A stretch of 62,054 nucleotides of DNA, from contig JACZKP010000149.1 in assembly GCA_014860005.1 (NCBI GenBank), positions 1 through 62,054 of the forward strand, given 5' to 3'. A model generated the notes under the pieces. The model worked only from the letters and a program-made list of their open reading frames with translations. It had not been told where the DNA came from and did no database searches. Every line of letters begins with the position of its first letter. Within the stretch, counting starts at the first letter, position 1. The position numbers were made by a program, and so were the translations under genes. The DNA is from Verrucomicrobiota bacterium. Its GTDB lineage: Bacteria; Verrucomicrobiota; Verrucomicrobiae; Limisphaerales; UBA11358. Below, piece after piece: positions 58,714 through 62,054 of this stretch.

Positions 58714-60636
58714 ATGTTGCTGCTCGTTTTTTTAGGGCTAACGCTTTGCCTGGCCAACACCCAAGCCGGCGAAATCTTCATTCGCGCCAACCAAGTCGGC
58801 TACGGCACGCGCGACGTGAAGAACGGCATCGCGTTCTCGAAATCGGCTCTGCCCCAAAGCTTCACCGTGACGGAAGTCGAATCTGGAAGGATTGCTTTCA
58901 CCGGCCACACGCGGAGCGTTGAAGGCGTGCGCTGGGGACAATTCGAGTTGCACTCCGAATTGGATTTCACGCCCCTGCGCCAACCGGGACGCTACGAACT
59001 GCGCGTGGGCGATGCCGTTTCGCATCCGTTCACGATTGGCGAAGCCTACGCGGCGTTGCCGGCGCAACTGCTGGAGTTCATGCGGCAGCAACGCTGCGGC
59101 TACAATCCCTGGCTCGACGCAGTGTGCCATCCCTTCGATGGCCGCACCGCTTACGGGCCTTTGACCAACGGCACCTACCTGGACGCACGCGGCGGCTGGC
59201 ACGACGCGGCCGATCAACTTAAATACCTGCTCACCTCGGCCAACGCCACCGCGCAGATGCTACTTGCTTATCAACTTGCGGAACCCTCTTCGCGTCCTCC
59301 CTCACCCCAGCCCTCTCCCGCTGGGAGAGGGAGAAGCAATCAAAGCACTAAGAATAGCTCTTACGTCGCCGAGCTTTCGCAGACAGCCGACAGTCGCTCC
59401 CTTCCCCCAAGGGAGAGGGACGGGGTGAGAGGAGAGCGTGCATCCATGCTTGCCGACGATTTCAATGCCCTCGGCCAGCCCGCCGCCAACGGCATCCCGG
59501 ACCTGCTCGACGAGGCGCGCTGGGGACTCGAATGGATGCTCAAACTCCATCCCGCGCCCGATCAGCTTTATCATCAGGTCGCCGATGACCGCGACCACGT
59601 CGGCCGCCGTCTGCCGCAACACGAGATTGCCGATTACGGCTGGGGCAAGGGCAGTTATCGCGTCGTCTATTTCGCGGACGGGCAGCCGCAGGGTTTGCAG
59701 CAATATCAGAGCGCTTCGACTGGGGTCGCGAATCTCGCCGGGCGTTACGCGGCGGCCATGGCACTGGCGTATCAGATTTGGAAGGACGATCCCGCCCAGC
59801 GCGCGTTCGCGATGCGCTGTCTTCAGGCGGGTCAGGAAGTCTATGCCTTGGGTCGCGCGCAGGAAGGCGTGCAACAGGGTAATTCCTACAAAGCCCCGTA
59901 TCGCTACGAGGAAACCACCTGGGCCGACGACATGGAATGGGGCGCGGCGGAACTCTATCGCGCCACGCGTGAACGGCGTTATCTCGACGACGCCAAACGT
60001 TACGCCAGGCTCGCCGCGGACGAAGGCTGGATGGGCCGCAAACAGACCGGTCATTACCAGTATTACCCCTTCATGAACGCCGGCCACTTCCGGCTGTACG
60101 ATCTGGTGAACCGGTCCTTCAAGAAAACGCTGGCCGGCTACTACCGCGACGGCATCGAACGCTGCGTGCAGGCCGGCGAAAAAAATCCATATCGCGCCGG
60201 CGTGCCGTTTATATGGTGCTCGAACAACCTCCTCGTGGCGCTGGTCACGCAATGCCTGATGTACGAGCGCATGACGGGCGACCCGCGCTATCGCGAATTC
60301 GCCGCCCAGCAACGCGACTGGTTGCTGGGCCGCAATCCGTGGGGTTACACGATGTTCACGGAAATCGGCACGCTATTTCCGAAAGACCCGCACCTGATGA
60401 CCATGCAGATCACCCGGCGCACCGTGCCGGGCGGACTGGTGGACGGGCCGGTGTATGAACGCATTTTCAAATCGTTGCGCGGCGTGGCCATTACCGAACC
60501 GGACCCGCTGGCGGCGTTTCAAGGCGAACTGGCCGTGTACCACGACGACGTGCAGGATTACTCGACCAACGAACCTACCATGGACGGCACCGCCTCGGCG
60601 ATTCTGATGTTCGTGCTGGGAACTGGCAATCGCTAA
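58714..60636 (+). CDS. GH9 endoglucanase-like enzyme with an in-frame repeat insertion
   Basis: 640 residues from the ATG at 58714 (MLLLVFLGLTLCLANTQAGE is a signal peptide); the longer frame upstream is repeat DNA. CelD-type Ig domain (IFIRANQVGYGTRDVKNGIAF). Catalytic (alpha/alpha)6 domain: GGWHDAADQLKYLL (the two acidic residues), GIPDLLDEARWGLEWMLKLHP, GRNPWGYTMFTEIG and the acid YSTNEPTMDGTASAIL. Residues 194-240 (SRPPSPQPSPAGRGRSN onward) interrupt the fold and are encoded by a palindromic element, yet the frame is kept. It probably cleaves beta-1,4-glucan outside the cytoplasm. Confidence 0.88.
   Translation: MLLLVFLGLTLCLANTQAGEIFIRANQVGYGTRDVKNGIAFSKSALPQSFTVTEVESGRIAFTGHTRSVEGVRWGQFELHSELDFTPLRQPGRYELRVGDAVSHPFTIGEAYAALPAQLLEFMRQQRCGYNPWLDAVCHPFDGRTAYGPLTNGTYLDARGGWHDAADQLKYLLTSANATAQMLLAYQLAEPSSRPPSPQPSPAGRGRSNQSTKNSSYVAELSQTADSRSLPPRERDGVRGERASMLADDFNALGQPAANGIPDLLDEARWGLEWMLKLHPAPDQLYHQVADDRDHVGRRLPQHEIADYGWGKGSYRVVYFADGQPQGLQQYQSASTGVANLAGRYAAAMALAYQIWKDDPAQRAFAMRCLQAGQEVYALGRAQEGVQQGNSYKAPYRYEETTWADDMEWGAAELYRATRERRYLDDAKRYARLAADEGWMGRKQTGHYQYYPFMNAGHFRLYDLVNRSFKKTLAGYYRDGIERCVQAGEKNPYRAGVPFIWCSNNLLVALVTQCLMYERMTGDPRYREFAAQQRDWLLGRNPWGYTMFTEIGTLFPKDPHLMTMQITRRTVPGGLVDGPVYERIFKSLRGVAITEPDPLAAFQGELAVYHDDVQDYSTNEPTMDGTASAILMFVLGTGNR
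59295..59433. repeat. 139-bp palindromic element inside the GH9 gene
   Basis: Ends TCCTCCCTCACCCC and GGGGTGAGAGGA are inverted. Each side has an inner hairpin: CTCTCCCGCTGGGAGAG on the left, and TCCCTTCCCCCAAGGGA on the right. The core CCCTCACCCCAGCCCTCTCC is a type of dispersed repeat seen in many GC-rich genomes. Confidence 0.85.
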
Positions 60637-60743
60637 GTCTGCAATTCAACGCCACCACCTGCGAAGGATGACAATCTTGTCGCTTGGATAGCCCGGCAGG
60701 TCGTTCATGGCCTTACCAAATCAACGACTCCGAATACGCACGG

Positions 60744-61370
60744 CTACTCCGCGTTGATGACCTGTCCGCTGGACATTAGTTTCACCGTAATGGCCGGAAA
60801 TTCGACTAGCAGCGCGTTCACCGTGTTGGTGTCCACCTTGTAGAGCAGAGGAGATATTTTTATTATGTAGTCATTTGTCATCAAAATTGGAAACGCCGAT
60901 TCGAGTGTGAAGAATGTCGCCTCCCCGCCCCGGCCTGCTTTTACCGGCGATCCTATGCTCCACCATTGATACCCGCGTTTGTTCCGGGGATAAACACTAT
61001 GGGAGATGATTTCCGACACGGTTGTTTGCTTTGGAATATGAAACGCTGAAAGAACGTCGCGATTCGTTGAAACGACTGCGACACCATTGGTTCTCCAAAG
61101 CTCCATTCGCGAACCGACTCGATTGGTGACTTTAATCCATGCCCGTGCCGGAAAATCAACTTGAGCAGAGTAGCTTAAACTGATTTCCCAGCCAGTGCTG
61201 GAATGCCAGAAGTTAACGAACGGCCGCATCTCATTTGTAGGATTACCCCAAACTCCCCAACCGGAGTCCCCCCTTTTAAGAACACCGTCTTCTTTGGATG
61301 TCTGAGCTTCGGTGGGAATAGTCGAACAACTGAAGGTGAACCAGCACAGGTAAAGACAGAAAAAGCGCAT
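60744..61370 (-). CDS. Secreted protein of unknown function
   Basis: 208 residues. Signal peptide FFCLYLCWFTFSCSTIPTEAQ; the Cys could make it a lipoprotein. The mature part is beta-rich with many aromatic residues (GDSGWGVWGNPTNEMRPFVNFWHSS, RGYQWWSIGSPVKAG) and no catalytic motif. Base composition is visibly poorer in G and C than its neighbours, so recent acquisition is possible. It lies beside transposase remnants. Confidence 0.6.
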   Translation of the reverse strand: MRFFCLYLCWFTFSCSTIPTEAQTSKEDGVLKRGDSGWGVWGNPTNEMRPFVNFWHSSTGWEISLSYSAQVDFPARAWIKVTNRVGSRMELWRTNGVAVVSTNRDVLSAFHIPKQTTVSEIISHSVYPRNKRGYQWWSIGSPVKAGRGGEATFFTLESAFPILMTNDYIIKISPLLYKVDTNTVNALLVEFPAITVKLMSSGQVINAE

Positions 61371-61430
61371 AATCTTAAAGGGGGCGCCAATCAGGGCGGT
61401 TACCAGTTCCGGCCATTGTAGAGAATGATT

Positions 61431-61859
61431 TCATCGCTTCAGGCAATTGGCCACGGTATGCCGACAGCCCATTGGCAGCCGTTGGGCAATCCATTCCATC
61501 GTCATCACCGTCCCGCCTCGCAGGCGCGCTGCCATCTCCACCTTGCCCGCACGCGTCGTGCGGCGCTGCTTCAACTCTCGTTCCGTCCACCTTCGCTTCC
61601 GTAATTCGTCCAACACCAGCCGCTGCGTTTTGTGTTCATCGGTCTCCTGCTCTTCCTCGCCCCCAATGACGCTTTCCCATGTCCGATCTAACGGCCAGTT
61701 TGAGTTCACGATCAAAAGCGCAAAGGGGACACTACTGCCTAATGTTTGATAATGTTCGTCATCTTTTGCCCGAACACGAGAACCTAATTCAAGTTCTTCA
61801 CAGTTGCGCGAAGATGTCGCGGTAAAACTCGGGATGGCTTTCCCAGGTTTACGACGTGA
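61431..61859 (-). pseudogene. C-terminal remnant of a RAYT (Y1 transposase-like) gene
   Basis: The last 60 residues read LDELRKRRWTERELKQRR, AGKVEMAARLRGGTV and MTMEWIAQRLPMGCRHTVANCLK, which match the C-terminal helical extension of verrucomicrobial REP-associated transposases (GWTEADLxxRRKGDPxKVxxAxRLRxETTMTxxWIAxRLxMG, from memory). The Y1 nuclease domain (HUH motif and Tyr) is absent. Upstream the frame is open to 61859 without a start codon; a neighbouring frame reads WESHPEFYRDIFAQL before a stop, hinting at a frameshift. Up to 61973 nothing else is supported. Confidence 0.65.
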
Positions 61860-61973
61860 TCAAGCGGCCTTTCGTCTCGATTGACAAGCCTTCGGAGCAC
61901 GTGCCGCTCCTCTCTAGTGTAGTGTAACAGTTAAAGCTTTACAATACGGCTGAGAGATGTCAACCTCAGCGGC

Positions 61974-62054
61974 ATGTGGGAATCTGCCGATTCACTTCCT
62001 TTAACCGACGAGCAGAAGCATCAACTGGAGAAGTGGGTTGCGGCTCCGTCGACT
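61974..62054 (+). CDS. Start of an IS630-type transposase, cut by the window edge
   Basis: 27 codons from the ATG at 61974: MWESADSLPLTDEQKHQLEK, then WVAAPST, open to the right edge. The string LTxEQRxxLExWVxxPSTPQ is the typical opening of IS630-family transposases, just before their HTH. The insertion sequence end should lie a little upstream; TGTAA and TTTACA copies around 61926-61947 are possible terminal sequence but are too weak to define the end. Confidence 0.65.
   Translation, partial: MWESADSLPLTDEQKHQLEKWVAAPST

Noticed and set aside
1..62054. CRISPR array, rRNA genes or prophage
   Set aside because: No regularly spaced direct repeats with unique spacers, no rRNA sequence and no phage structural genes were seen; the integrase island carries restriction genes only.

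Overview
The window is GC-rich bacterial chromosome with one tRNA-anchored island. It most resembles a Verrucomicrobiota genome of the Pedosphaera/Limisphaerales type. The pointers are PEP-CTERM proteins, an SBBP beta-propeller secreted protein, GH116, GH9 and GH39-like hydrolases, futalosine-route MqnC, a PPi-type phosphofructokinase, a BamA/OmpH outer-membrane set, verrucomicrobial-style RAYT transposase fragments and dense dispersed palindromes. This placement is inferred from gene content alone; no 16S or database search was possible.

Layout. 1-1,290: the cut-off start of an unrecognised minus-strand gene, a PEP-CTERM remnant and a cluster of palindromic repeats. 1,295-9,744: an aldo/keto reductase, then a minus-strand run dnaB > bamA > SBBP protein > ompH. 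9,986-17,652: two orphan NarL-type response regulators (the first with a clear terminator), a Tet-like MFS pump, a Tat-exported GH116-like enzyme and mqnC. 18,263-25,779: tRNA-Leu(CAG) followed by an integrative island. It carries an integrase broken by one TGA, an XRE regulator with two matching operators, a LamG protein, and a crippled type I restriction locus with hsdR, two small overlapping genes and half an hsdS fused to the start of a RAYT gene; no hsdM is present. 26,093-38,580: a YqjD-like protein, two methyltransferases, a DMT transporter, a GH39-like enzyme, a Cys-less ALDH, mdh, PPi-pfk, a DeoC homologue lacking its Schiff-base lysine, pheA, kdsD and an esterase. 38,737-41,836: a GntR/ABC ATPase/permease operon. 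41,965-47,990: a parE scrap, a truncated serpin-like gene, a SecD-head protein, trpS, recF, a metallopeptidase, a DtxR regulator and a CusF-Sco lipoprotein. 48,510-54,498: a PEP-CTERM protein, then ferritin > ruvC > ruvA > DUF374 acyltransferase > priA. 54,728-60,636: an acetyl-xylan-esterase-like hydrolase, a HEAT-deacetylase-like protein and a GH9 glucanase, which together look like a polysaccharide-degrading group. 60,744-62,054: a secreted unknown, a RAYT C-terminal remnant and the start of an IS630 transposase.

The most interesting pattern is the number of palindromic DNA elements sitting in frame inside conserved genes: mqnC, priA (two different ones), the ABC permease and the GH9 enzyme. 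The permease copy belongs to a 58-bp family that also occurs between genes at 660-717. Together with two broken RAYT genes, this suggests a lineage in which REP-like palindromes are mobilised and tolerated as extra peptide segments, comparable in outcome to Rickettsia palindromic elements.
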